Shown here: one piece after another, positions 57,476 to 64,000 of the stretch | Layout: each line of letters begins with the position of its first letter | How positions within the stretch are numbered: the first letter of the stretch is position 1 | From: Massilia sp. Root133 | Lineage (GTDB): Bacteria; Pseudomonadota; Gammaproteobacteria; Burkholderiales; Burkholderiaceae_D | Assembly: GCF_001426525.1 (NCBI RefSeq) | Contig: NZ_LMEW01000001.1 | Location: 252,978 to 316,977, forward strand | Length of the DNA stretch: 64,000 bases | Direction of reading: 5' to 3' | Notes under the pieces: model-generated | Database searches by the model: none | Seen by the model: only the letters and a program-made list of their open reading frames with translations | Told to the model about the DNA's origin: nothing | Translations under genes and position numbers: made by a program

Positions 57476-60259
57476 ATGTCATTCCTGACCAAGATTTTCG
57501 GCAGCCGTAACCAGCGTCTGCTCAAGCAATACCAAAAATCCGTACGCGAGATCAACGCGCTCGAGCCGCAGATGGAAGCGCTGTCCGATGCCGATCTCCA
57601 GGCAAAGACAAACGAATTCAAGCAACGCCTGGCCGGGGGCGCCACCCTGGACGACATCCTCGTGGAAGCCTTCGCCGTCTGCCGCGAAGCCGCCAAGCGC
57701 GTCATGAAGATGCGCCACTTCGACGTGCAGCTGATCGGCGGCATGGTCCTCCACTACGGCAAGATCGCCGAGATGGGCACCGGCGAGGGTAAAACGCTGA
57801 TGGCGACCCTGCCCGTGTACCTGAACGCGCTGTCCGGCAAGGGCGTGCACGTCGTGACGGTCAACGATTACCTGGCCCAGCGCGACGCCGAGCAGATGGG
57901 CCGCCTGTACGGCTGGCTCGGTTTGACGACGGGCGTGAACCTGTCGCAGATGGATCACGACAGCAAGCAGAAAGCCTACGGTTCCGACATCACGTACGGC
58001 ACCAACAACGAATACGGCTTCGACTACCTGCGCGACAACATGGTCTACGAGATGCGCGAGCGCGTGCAGCGTGGCCTGAACTTCGCCGTGGTCGACGAGG
58101 TGGACTCGATCCTGATCGACGAAGCGCGTACCCCGCTGATCATTTCCGGCCAGGCCGAGAACCACACGGAGCTGTACCACAAGATCAACGAAGTCCCGCC
58201 GCTGCTGACCCTGCAGATCGGCGAGGAGACCCCGGACGGCAAGGGCAACATCGAAGTCCCGGGCGACTACACGAAGGACGAGAAGGCGCACACCGTGCTG
58301 CTGACCGAGGCCGGCCACGAAAAGGCCGAGTCCATCCTGACGAAGATGGGCCTGCTGCCGGAAGGCGCGTCGCTGTACGACGCCGCCAACATCACGCTGA
58401 TCCACCACCTGTACGCCGCCCTGCGCGCGCACGTGCTGTACCACAAGGACCAGCACTACGTCGTGCAAAACAACGAGGTCGTGATCGTCGACGAATTCAC
58501 GGGCCGCCTGATGACGGGCCGCCGCTGGTCCGACGGCCTGCACCAGGCCGTGGAAGCGAAAGAGGGTGTGCGCATCCAGAACGAGAACCAGACGCTCGCG
58601 TCGATCACGTTCCAGAACTACTTCCGCATGTACAGCAAGCTGTCCGGCATGACCGGTACGGCGGACACCGAAGCGTACGAATTCCAGGAGATCTACGGCC
58701 TGGAAACCGTCGTCGTCCCGCCGAACCGTCCGTCGCAGCGCAAGGACCGCCAGGACCAGGTGTACAAGACGGCGCAGGAAAAATACCAGGCGATGGTGAA
58801 CGACATCCGCGACTGCTACGAGCGCGGCCAGCCGGTCCTCGTCGGCACGACGTCGATCGAGAACTCGGAACTGCTGTCGGGTATCCTGGACCAGGCCAAG
58901 CTGCCGCACAACGTGCTGAACGCGAAGCAGCACGCCCGCGAGGCGGAGATCATCGCGCAGGCGGGTCGTCCGAAGATGATCACCATCGCCACCAACATGG
59001 CCGGCCGCGGTACCGACATCGTCCTGGGCGGCAACGTCGAGAAGCAGATCCAGTTCATCGAGGCCGACGAGGCGCTGACGCCGGAGCAGAAGGCCGAGCA
59101 GTCGGCCAAGCTGCGCGAGGAATGGCAGTCGCTGCACGACCATGTCGTCGCGCAGGGCGGCCTGCACATCATCGGCACCGAACGCCATGAATCGCGCCGC
59201 GTCGACAACCAGCTGCGCGGCCGTTCCGGTCGCCAGGGTGACCCGGGTTCGTCGCGCTTCTACCTGTCGCTGGACGACCCCCTGCTGCGCATCTTCGCGG
59301 GCGACCGCGTGCGCGCCGTGATGGACCGTCTCAAGATGCCGGAAGGCGAGCCGATCGAAGCGGGCATGGTCACGCGCTCGATCGAAGGCGCGCAGCGCAA
59401 GGTCGAGGCGCGCAACTTCGACATCCGCAAGCAGCTGCTGGAATACGACGACGTCGCCAACGACCAGCGCAAGGTGATCTACACCCAGCGTAACGAGTTG
59501 CTGGAAGCGGCCGACATCTCCGAGCTGATCGCCAGCCTGCGCATCGGCGTGTTCACCGACGTCGTGCGCACCTATGTGCCGGCGGAGTCGGTGGAAGAGC
59601 AGTGGGACATCCCGTCGCTGGAACGCGTGCTGGCCGACGAATGGGCCCTCCCGGTGCCGCTGGCGAAGATGCTGGAGGAAGAGCCGAACCTGAACGACGA
59701 CGACATCCTCGAGCGTGTGCTGGCCGCGGCGGAAAGCTCGTACGAAGCGAAGGTCGGCATCGTCGGCAAGGAAGCGTTCGGCGGCTTCGAGCGCAACGTC
59801 ATGCTGCAGAACATCGACACGCACTGGCGCGAGCACCTGGCCGCGCTGGACCACCTGCGCCAGGGCATCCACCTGCGCGGCTATGCGCAGAAGAACCCGA
59901 AGCAGGAATACAAGCGCGAAGCGTTCGAACTGTTCGGCGCCATGCTGGACCAGATCAAGAACGAAGTCATCCGCACCATCATGACCGTCCGCATCCAGAC
60001 CCGCGAGGAAGTCGAGGCGGCGGAAGCGGCAATGCAGGCAGCGGCTGCACACCTGGAAAACATCAACTACCAGCACGCCGACTTCGACCCGACGGCGGCG
60101 CCGGAAGAACTGATGGCGCCGCTCGCGGCGACCCCGGGCACGACGGCGATGGCGGACGATCCGGCCACCACCTACATGGGCGTGAAGGTCGGCCGCAACG
60201 ACCCATGCCCGTGCGGCAGCGGCAAGAAGTTCAAGGCTTGCCACGGCAAGCTGGCGTGA
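57476..60259 (+). CDS. secA: Preprotein translocase ATPase SecA
   Basis: This is the 927-residue motor that drives proteins through SecYEG. Walker A is [11 protein letters not shown] (about residue 102), Walker B is [15 protein letters not shown], and the second nucleotide domain has [14 protein letters not shown]. The [17 protein letters not shown] stretch contains the arginine finger. The C-terminal zinc knuckle [14 protein letters not shown] binds SecB. The upstream 246 bp carry a possible -10 TAAAAT at 57372. Confidence 0.97.
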   Translation: MSFLTKIFGSRNQRLLKQYQKSVREINALEPQMEALSDADLQAKTNEFKQRLAGGATLDDILVEAFAVCREAAKRVMKMRHFDVQLIGGMVLHYGKIAEMGTGEGKTLMATLPVYLNALSGKGVHVVTVNDYLAQRDAEQMGRLYGWLGLTTGVNLSQMDHDSKQKAYGSDITYGTNNEYGFDYLRDNMVYEMRERVQRGLNFAVVDEVDSILIDEARTPLIISGQAENHTELYHKINEVPPLLTLQIGEETPDGKGNIEVPGDYTKDEKAHTVLLTEAGHEKAESILTKMGLLPEGASLYDAANITLIHHLYAALRAHVLYHKDQHYVVQNNEVVIVDEFTGRLMTGRRWSDGLHQAVEAKEGVRIQNENQTLASITFQNYFRMYSKLSGMTGTADTEAYEFQEIYGLETVVVPPNRPSQRKDRQDQVYKTAQEKYQAMVNDIRDCYERGQPVLVGTTSIENSELLSGILDQAKLPHNVLNAKQHAREAEIIAQAGRPKMITIATNMAGRGTDIVLGGNVEKQIQFIEADEALTPEQKAEQSAKLREEWQSLHDHVVAQGGLHIIGTERHESRRVDNQLRGRSGRQGDPGSSRFYLSLDDPLLRIFAGDRVRAVMDRLKMPEGEPIEAGMVTRSIEGAQRKVEARNFDIRKQLLEYDDVANDQRKVIYTQRNELLEAADISELIASLRIGVFTDVVRTYVPAESVEEQWDIPSLERVLADEWALPVPLAKMLEEEPNLNDDDILERVLAAAESSYEAKVGIVGKEAFGGFERNVMLQNIDTHWREHLAALDHLRQGIHLRGYAQKNPKQEYKREAFELFGAMLDQIKNEVIRTIMTVRIQTREEVEAAEAAMQAAAAHLENINYQHADFDPTAAPEELMAPLAATPGTTAMADDPATTYMGVKVGRNDPCPCGSGKKFKACHGKLA

Positions 60260-60278
60260 TGCCGTAACCCCCAACGAA

Positions 60279-60308
60279 AAAAGGCAGTCCAGTGGACTGC
60301 CTTTTTTT
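60279..60308 (+). terminator. Rho-independent terminator after secA
   Basis: AAGGCAGTCC (60281-60290) pairs with GGACTGCCTT (60294-60303) around AGT, followed by a run of T to 60308. Confidence 0.9.
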
Positions 60309-60358
60309 ATGAGCGTTTCGTAATGCGTGCGCCCGGCCGGGTGCGCTAGGATGGTGGG

Positions 60359-61138
60359 ATGCCGATCTCGACCTCCCACAACGCTTTCGCCAAGGTCCCG
60401 GCCGTGACCCTCGGCTTCTGGATCATCAAGATTCTCGCGACGACGCTCGGCGAGACGGCCGGCGACGCCGTGACGATGTCGATGGAACTCGGCTACCTGG
60501 CAGGCACGGCGATCTTTGCGGCGCTGCTGGCCGTGATGCTGACGGCGCAGATCCGCGCCACGCGCTTTCACCCGTTGCTGTTCTGGGCCGTGATCGTCGC
60601 CACGACGACGGTCGGCACGACGCTGGCCGACCTGTGCGACCGCTCGCTGGGCATCGGCTACCTGGGCGGCTCCGCATTGCTGGCAGCACTGCTGGCGGCG
60701 ACATTGTATGGCTGGCACCGCACGCTCGGCTCGGTGTCGATCAACCGGCTCGATACGCGCGATGCGGAAGTCTTCTACTGGATCACGATCCTGTTTTCCC
60801 AGACCCTCGGCACGGCCCTCGGCGACTGGGTGGCCGACCCGGAGGCCAGCTGGGGTCTGGGCTACGGCGGCGGCGCCGTGCTGTTCGCGGCGGGCCTCGC
60901 CGCCGTAATCGCGCTGTATTTGTGGACACGTACCTCGCGTACGGCCCTGTTCTGGGCCGCGTTCATCCTCACGCGGCCGCTGGGGGCGACGGTCGGCGAC
61001 TTCCTCGACAAACCCGTCGCCGCCGGCGGCCTCGCGTGGAGCCGCTACACGGCATCCGGTGCACTCGTCGCCGCCATGCTGCTGCTCGTGCTGCTGTTGC
61101 CGCAGCGCGCCGAGCGGCTCGTGCCGTCGCGTGACTAG
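60359..61138 (+). CDS. COG4705-like membrane protein with fourfold internal repeats
   Basis: This is a 259-residue protein with about eight hydrophobic helices arranged as four similar units. Each unit has a T-x-G-x-x-x-x-D signature: TTLGETAGD, TTVGTTLAD, QTLGTALGD and RPLGATVGD. Each is followed by a second helix with GYLAG, GYLGG, GYGGG or AWSRY. This is the COG4705 membrane-anchored protein pattern; function is unknown, though the repeated Asp in membrane helices suggests ion or small-solute handling. Its stop overlaps the convergent MerR stop by four bases. Confidence 0.8.
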   Translation: MPISTSHNAFAKVPAVTLGFWIIKILATTLGETAGDAVTMSMELGYLAGTAIFAALLAVMLTAQIRATRFHPLLFWAVIVATTTVGTTLADLCDRSLGIGYLGGSALLAALLAATLYGWHRTLGSVSINRLDTRDAEVFYWITILFSQTLGTALGDWVADPEASWGLGYGGGAVLFAAGLAAVIALYLWTRTSRTALFWAAFILTRPLGATVGDFLDKPVAAGGLAWSRYTASGALVAAMLLLVLLLPQRAERLVPSRD

Positions 61139-62145
61139 GCGCTCAGCGCCTTGCGCAGCCAGGCCAATGTCGCGTCGCCGATGCCCGGCCCCATGCGCAG
61201 CAGGGGTTCCGTCGCGGTGGCCTTGCGGAAGGCGTCGACGTCCTGCGGGTCGGTGCCGACCATGTCGTGGAACAGGTCCATCCACTGGCGTCCGAGTTCA
61301 CGCGCCCGCGGGCCCGTCGCATCCGGATCGGCCTTGATTTCGGCCTGCACCTGCGCGATCAGGGGCGTCCACTCCTCGCCGCGCGTGGCGATGTGGCGGC
61401 GCATGCGGTCGAGGACTTCTGGCCGCAGATACTTCGCCCACGTGTCGAATTTCAGTTCGCCGACGGCGGCCTTCACGTAGCCGAAAATCTGCGCCGGCAT
61501 GCCGACGGCGTCCTGTTCGCGCTCGACCATCGCGTTCAGCTTCGCCTGCAGCGCCGAGTCGCCGCCGGTGTCGCGGTCGAACGTCTGCAGCCAGCGCAGG
61601 GCGAACGCCTTGGCGGCATCCGAGTTCGGCGGCACCTGCGATTCGATCAGGCCGCGCACCTGTTCGACCATCGCCTGCCATTGCGCCTGGGCGGCGTCGC
61701 TGCGGACCATCGGCAGGCGCTCCAGTTCCTCCTTGGTGAAATAGCGTTCATATACGTTGATCATGTCCATGGTGTTCTCCAATGTGGTGAGCCACGTGGA
61801 CAGGTCCGGCGCGCTGCCGCGCACGAGTTCTGCGCGCACGCGCAGCAGCTGGTCGCGCAGGCGCCTGGCTTCCGCCATGCGCGTTTCGAGCGCTTCCAGC
61901 TGGCGGTCGACGATCGCCAGCGGCGAGCCGGCCGGACTGTCCAGCGTGAGGGCGATGTCGGCGAGGCTCAGACCGAACGCGCGCAGGGCCTGGATGCGGT
62001 GCAGGCGGGCCACGTCGTCGCGGTCGTAGAGCCGGTAGCCGGCATCGGAACGCGCCGAAGGGCGGAGCAGGCCGATGTTGTCGTAGTGGTGCAGGGTGCG
62101 CACCGTCAGGTTGGCCAGCGCGGCCAGCTCTCCCACTTTCAGCAT
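61135..62145 (-). CDS. MerR-family regulator with long C-terminal effector domain
   Basis: This is a 336-residue protein. The MerR DNA-binding domain is KVGELAALANLTVRTLHHYD and then GYRLYDRDDVARLHRI, followed by a coiled coil to about residue 110. The C-terminal 220 residues contain a TipAS-like helical domain (INVYERYFTKEELERLP) and further helical repeats. TipAS domains bind thiopeptide-like drugs in TipAL; a drug- or metabolite-responsive activator is inferred. A target promoter is not evident. Confidence 0.85.
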   Translation of the reverse strand: MLKVGELAALANLTVRTLHHYDNIGLLRPSARSDAGYRLYDRDDVARLHRIQALRAFGLSLADIALTLDSPAGSPLAIVDRQLEALETRMAEARRLRDQLLRVRAELVRGSAPDLSTWLTTLENTMDMINVYERYFTKEELERLPMVRSDAAQAQWQAMVEQVRGLIESQVPPNSDAAKAFALRWLQTFDRDTGGDSALQAKLNAMVEREQDAVGMPAQIFGYVKAAVGELKFDTWAKYLRPEVLDRMRRHIATRGEEWTPLIAQVQAEIKADPDATGPRARELGRQWMDLFHDMVGTDPQDVDAFRKATATEPLLRMGPGIGDATLAWLRKALSA

Positions 62146-62201
62146 CGTTCGTCTCCGTTCTTCAGCGTGCGGCCAGTCTCGGGCCTCACGTTAGGTGAGG
62201 G

Positions 62202-63263
62202 TCAAGCGGTATGCGCCTCGCGCAACGCGCGCGCCTCATGCCACAGCGTGACGAACAAGGTCATCACGACAGGCCCGACGAACAGCCCGATGAGACCCAG
62301 CGTCTCGACGCCGCCGAGGATGCCCAGCAGGACGGCGACGAACGGCAGCTGCGTCGCATTGCCGATCATCGCCGGCCGCACGAAGTGATCCGCGATGAAC
62401 AGGATGACGGCGCCCCAGGCGAGGATCGCGATCGCCGCGATCGTCGCGCCCTGGTACGCGAGCAGCGCGGCGGCGGCGCCGAAGGCGAGCGGGGCGCCGA
62501 ACGGGATGATGGCGAGGATGCCCGTGGCGGCGGCCCACAGCACGGCCGACGGCAGGCCCGCGACCTGGTAGCCGATGCCCAGCAGGACGCCTTCCGCGAG
62601 GCCGACGAGCACGAGCCCGTTGACGGTGGCGCGCACCGCGACGGGCACCTTCAGCGAGAACAAGGTCCAGCGCCGCGTGCCGATCAGGTGGGCGCCGATG
62701 GCGTCCGTCTGGCGCTGCAATGCGGCGCCATCCTTGTAGAAGAAGAACAGGCACAGGAAGGCGAACAGCATGTCGACGAGGCGGTGCATGACGCCGCTGC
62801 CGACGCGCTTGAGGACTTCGCTCGCGGTCTGCATGCGGCCGACGGAGCCGTCCTGCAGCAGGTGCGCAAGGCCGTGCGGCTGGCCGAGCGTGGCCAGCCA
62901 CCAGTTGTAGATGGCGTCGCCGGCGAACGGGATGCGGTGCAGCCACTCGGGCGCAGCGAGGCCTTCCGTATTGGCGCTCGCGACCAGCTGCGCCAGTGCG
63001 GGCGCCTGGCGCGCGGCCGACGTGACGCCCAGCGCGAGGGGCGCGATGAACACGATGGCGACGATGAGGGTGACGAGGGCCGCCGCGGCGATCGTGCGCC
63101 CGCCCAGCGCCGTGCGGACGCGCGCGTACAGCGGCCACGTGGCGATGCACAGGATCGCGGCCCACAGCAGCGGCAGGATGAAGCGCTGCGTCACGAACAG
63201 GGCACACAGGACGATCGCCAGCGAAAAGCCGGCGCTCATTACATCGCGTTGGTTGTCGGTCAT
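62202..63263 (-). CDS. AI-2E family (PerM-like) transporter
   Basis: This is a 353-residue membrane protein with about eight helices, PerM/UPF0118 fold. It has an N-terminal helix pair, a periplasmic region with two helices (LAQLVASANTEGLAAPEWL), then DMLFAFLCLFFFYKDG. The C-terminal core has GILAIIPFGAPLAFG and ADHFVRPAMIGNATQLPFV, with the family's HFVRPxxIG. Members are proposed to export AI-2 or act as Na+/H+ antiporters; neither can be read here. Confidence 0.87.
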   Translation of the reverse strand: MTDNQRDVMSAGFSLAIVLCALFVTQRFILPLLWAAILCIATWPLYARVRTALGGRTIAAAALVTLIVAIVFIAPLALGVTSAARQAPALAQLVASANTEGLAAPEWLHRIPFAGDAIYNWWLATLGQPHGLAHLLQDGSVGRMQTASEVLKRVGSGVMHRLVDMLFAFLCLFFFYKDGAALQRQTDAIGAHLIGTRRWTLFSLKVPVAVRATVNGLVLVGLAEGVLLGIGYQVAGLPSAVLWAAATGILAIIPFGAPLAFGAAAALLAYQGATIAAIAILAWGAVILFIADHFVRPAMIGNATQLPFVAVLLGILGGVETLGLIGLFVGPVVMTLFVTLWHEARALREAHTA

Positions 63264-63572
63264 TGCTTCTCCAGTGGATGGGCCATCTTACCAAAGCGTC
63301 ATCGCCGGGCAAGTAGTGTTGCCGATTATTAAGTGGTCAACTTAAGCGTGTATTAACAGCAGGCGTCCGTGAGCTCGGCGCATATGAACCGTCGCCCCCA
63401 CGGAGGCGGGGCCCAATTTTGCATGCACAGCGGCAGCGCATAGAAACTTGGATCCCCGCCTGCGCGGGGATGACGTATTCGGCGGCCGCGGACAGCAGGC
63501 TCGCGAACGTGCGTGTCGTCTGCAGGCGTTACAATACCGGACCTTCTTTCCATCTTTTCATTAGAGAACGCC
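63264..63572. other. Intergenic region between AI-2E permease and argJ
   Basis: No gene is visible. It holds the 86-bp repeat at 63390-63475 and a possible argJ -10 (TACAAT, 63530-63535). The permease promoter must lie at its left end on the minus strand. Confidence 0.55.
63390..63475. repeat. 86-bp palindromic repeat, third and shorter copy
   Basis: It starts CGTCGCCCCCACGGAGGCGGGG and ends ATCCCCGCCTGCGCGGGGATGACG (edges CGTCGCCCCC and GGGGATGACG). Two terminal hairpins and inverted CGTCG/TGACG ends match the plan of the two 102-bp copies; the interior differs and is shorter. Confidence 0.7.
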
Positions 63573-64000
63573 ATGGCCGTCAATTCCCCCCTGCCCGTCG
63601 CCGCCGACCTGAAACCCGTCGCCGGCATCGAACTCGGTTACGCCGAAGCCGGCATCAAGAAGCCGAACCGCAAGGATGTGCTGGTGATGAAGCTCGCCGA
63701 AGGGGCGACCGTCGCCGGCGTGTTCACGAAGAACCGCTTCTGCGCGGCGCCGGTCCAGGTCAGCAAGGCAAACCTCGAGGCTGTGAAGGGCGGCGGCAAA
63801 GCGATCCGCGCGCTGGTCGTCAACACGGGCAACGCGAACGCGGGTACCGGCGAGCCAGGCCTGCAGAACGCGCAGGCCACGTGCGCCGAAGTGGCGCGCC
63901 TGCTCGGCCTCGACGCGCAGCAGGTGCTGCCGTTCTCCACCGGCGTGATCCTGGAACCGCTGCCGGTGCAAAAGATCGTCGCGGGCCTGCCGGCCGCCAT
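63573..64000 (+). CDS. argJ: Glutamate N-acetyltransferase / amino-acid acetyltransferase ArgJ, 5' part
   Basis: About 142 N-terminal residues are visible before the window ends. ArgJ recycles the acetyl group from N-acetylornithine to glutamate in arginine synthesis. The pattern is [22 protein letters not shown], then [13 protein letters not shown] and [17 protein letters not shown], which is the oxyanion/substrate region ahead of the self-cleavage Thr (not in view). ATG 63573 gives the standard N-terminus. It normally follows secA in Burkholderiales; here three genes lie between. Confidence 0.93.
   Translation, partial: MAVNSPLPVAADLKPVAGIELGYAEAGIKKPNRKDVLVMKLAEGATVAGVFTKNRFCAAPVQVSKANLEAVKGGGKAIRALVVNTGNANAGTGEPGLQNAQATCAEVARLLGLDAQQVLPFSTGVILEPLPVQKIVAGLPAA

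Noticed and set aside
57479-61285. Minus-strand open frame of over 1200 codons across secA
   Set aside because: It is a compositional shadow of secA and the following genes; no motif and no start context.

Overview
The window is about 66-68% GC and gene-dense. It reads as the chromosome of a betaproteobacterium of the order Burkholderiales, most likely an Oxalobacteraceae member close to Massilia (inference). Supporting signs are an intact division/cell-wall (dcw) cluster from mraZ to ftsZ followed by peroxiredoxin, lpxC, a DUF721 gene, secA and argJ; a class A RNase P RNA; a ftsY-ftsE-ftsX...rpoH block; a trimeric Gram-negative porin; and chemoreceptors with a CheR/CheB docking tail.

Region 1 (1-18.5 kb) is a catabolic island. 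After a truncated chemoreceptor come a porin, an MFS carrier, an isopropylmalate-isomerase-type pair (leuC/leuD-like) and a LysR regulator. A second operon follows: FAD monooxygenase, VOC protein, fumarylacetoacetase, alpha/beta hydrolase, a three-subunit molybdenum hydroxylase with a CoxG-like helper, and a crotonase. A divergent ubiD/ubiX pair supplies a prFMN-dependent decarboxylase. The porin, monooxygenase and ubiD promoters share one architecture: a CGAT-N2-ATCG-like box, a TTGCTT 15-16 nt further on, then exactly 21 nt to a TAKATT -10. I read these as one regulon for uptake and ring breakdown of an aromatic or heteroaromatic carboxylate. The substrate is not known.

Region 2 (18.5-35.8 kb) mixes housekeeping and accessory genes. 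It holds rpoH with a CIRCE operator; an Abi-like gene with a stop at codon 3, wedged between ftsX and rpoH; ftsX, ftsE and ftsY; a YjjG-type nucleotidase; a ThDP enzyme; rnpB; glpK; an orphan HipA-like kinase; a complete chemoreceptor; a TehA/SLAC1-type channel with a divergent LysR regulator; and a stand-alone Lon-like AAA ATPase.

Region 3 (35.8-53.6 kb) is the dcw cluster: mraZ, rsmH, ftsL, ftsI, murE, murF, mraY, murD, ftsW, murG, murC, ddlB, ftsQ, ftsA, ftsZ. It is led by a sigma70 promoter overlapping four 10-bp-spaced MraZ boxes. Most genes overlap or nearly abut. murF carries a 102-bp palindromic repeat inserted in frame; another 102-bp copy lies after lpxC and an 86-bp relative lies before argJ.

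Region 4 (53.6-64 kb) holds a peroxiredoxin, a GNAT acetyltransferase, an EamA exporter, lpxC (with a consensus -10 only 7 nt before its ATG), a DUF721 gene, secA, a COG4705-like membrane protein, a MerR regulator, an AI-2E family permease and the 5' end of argJ.
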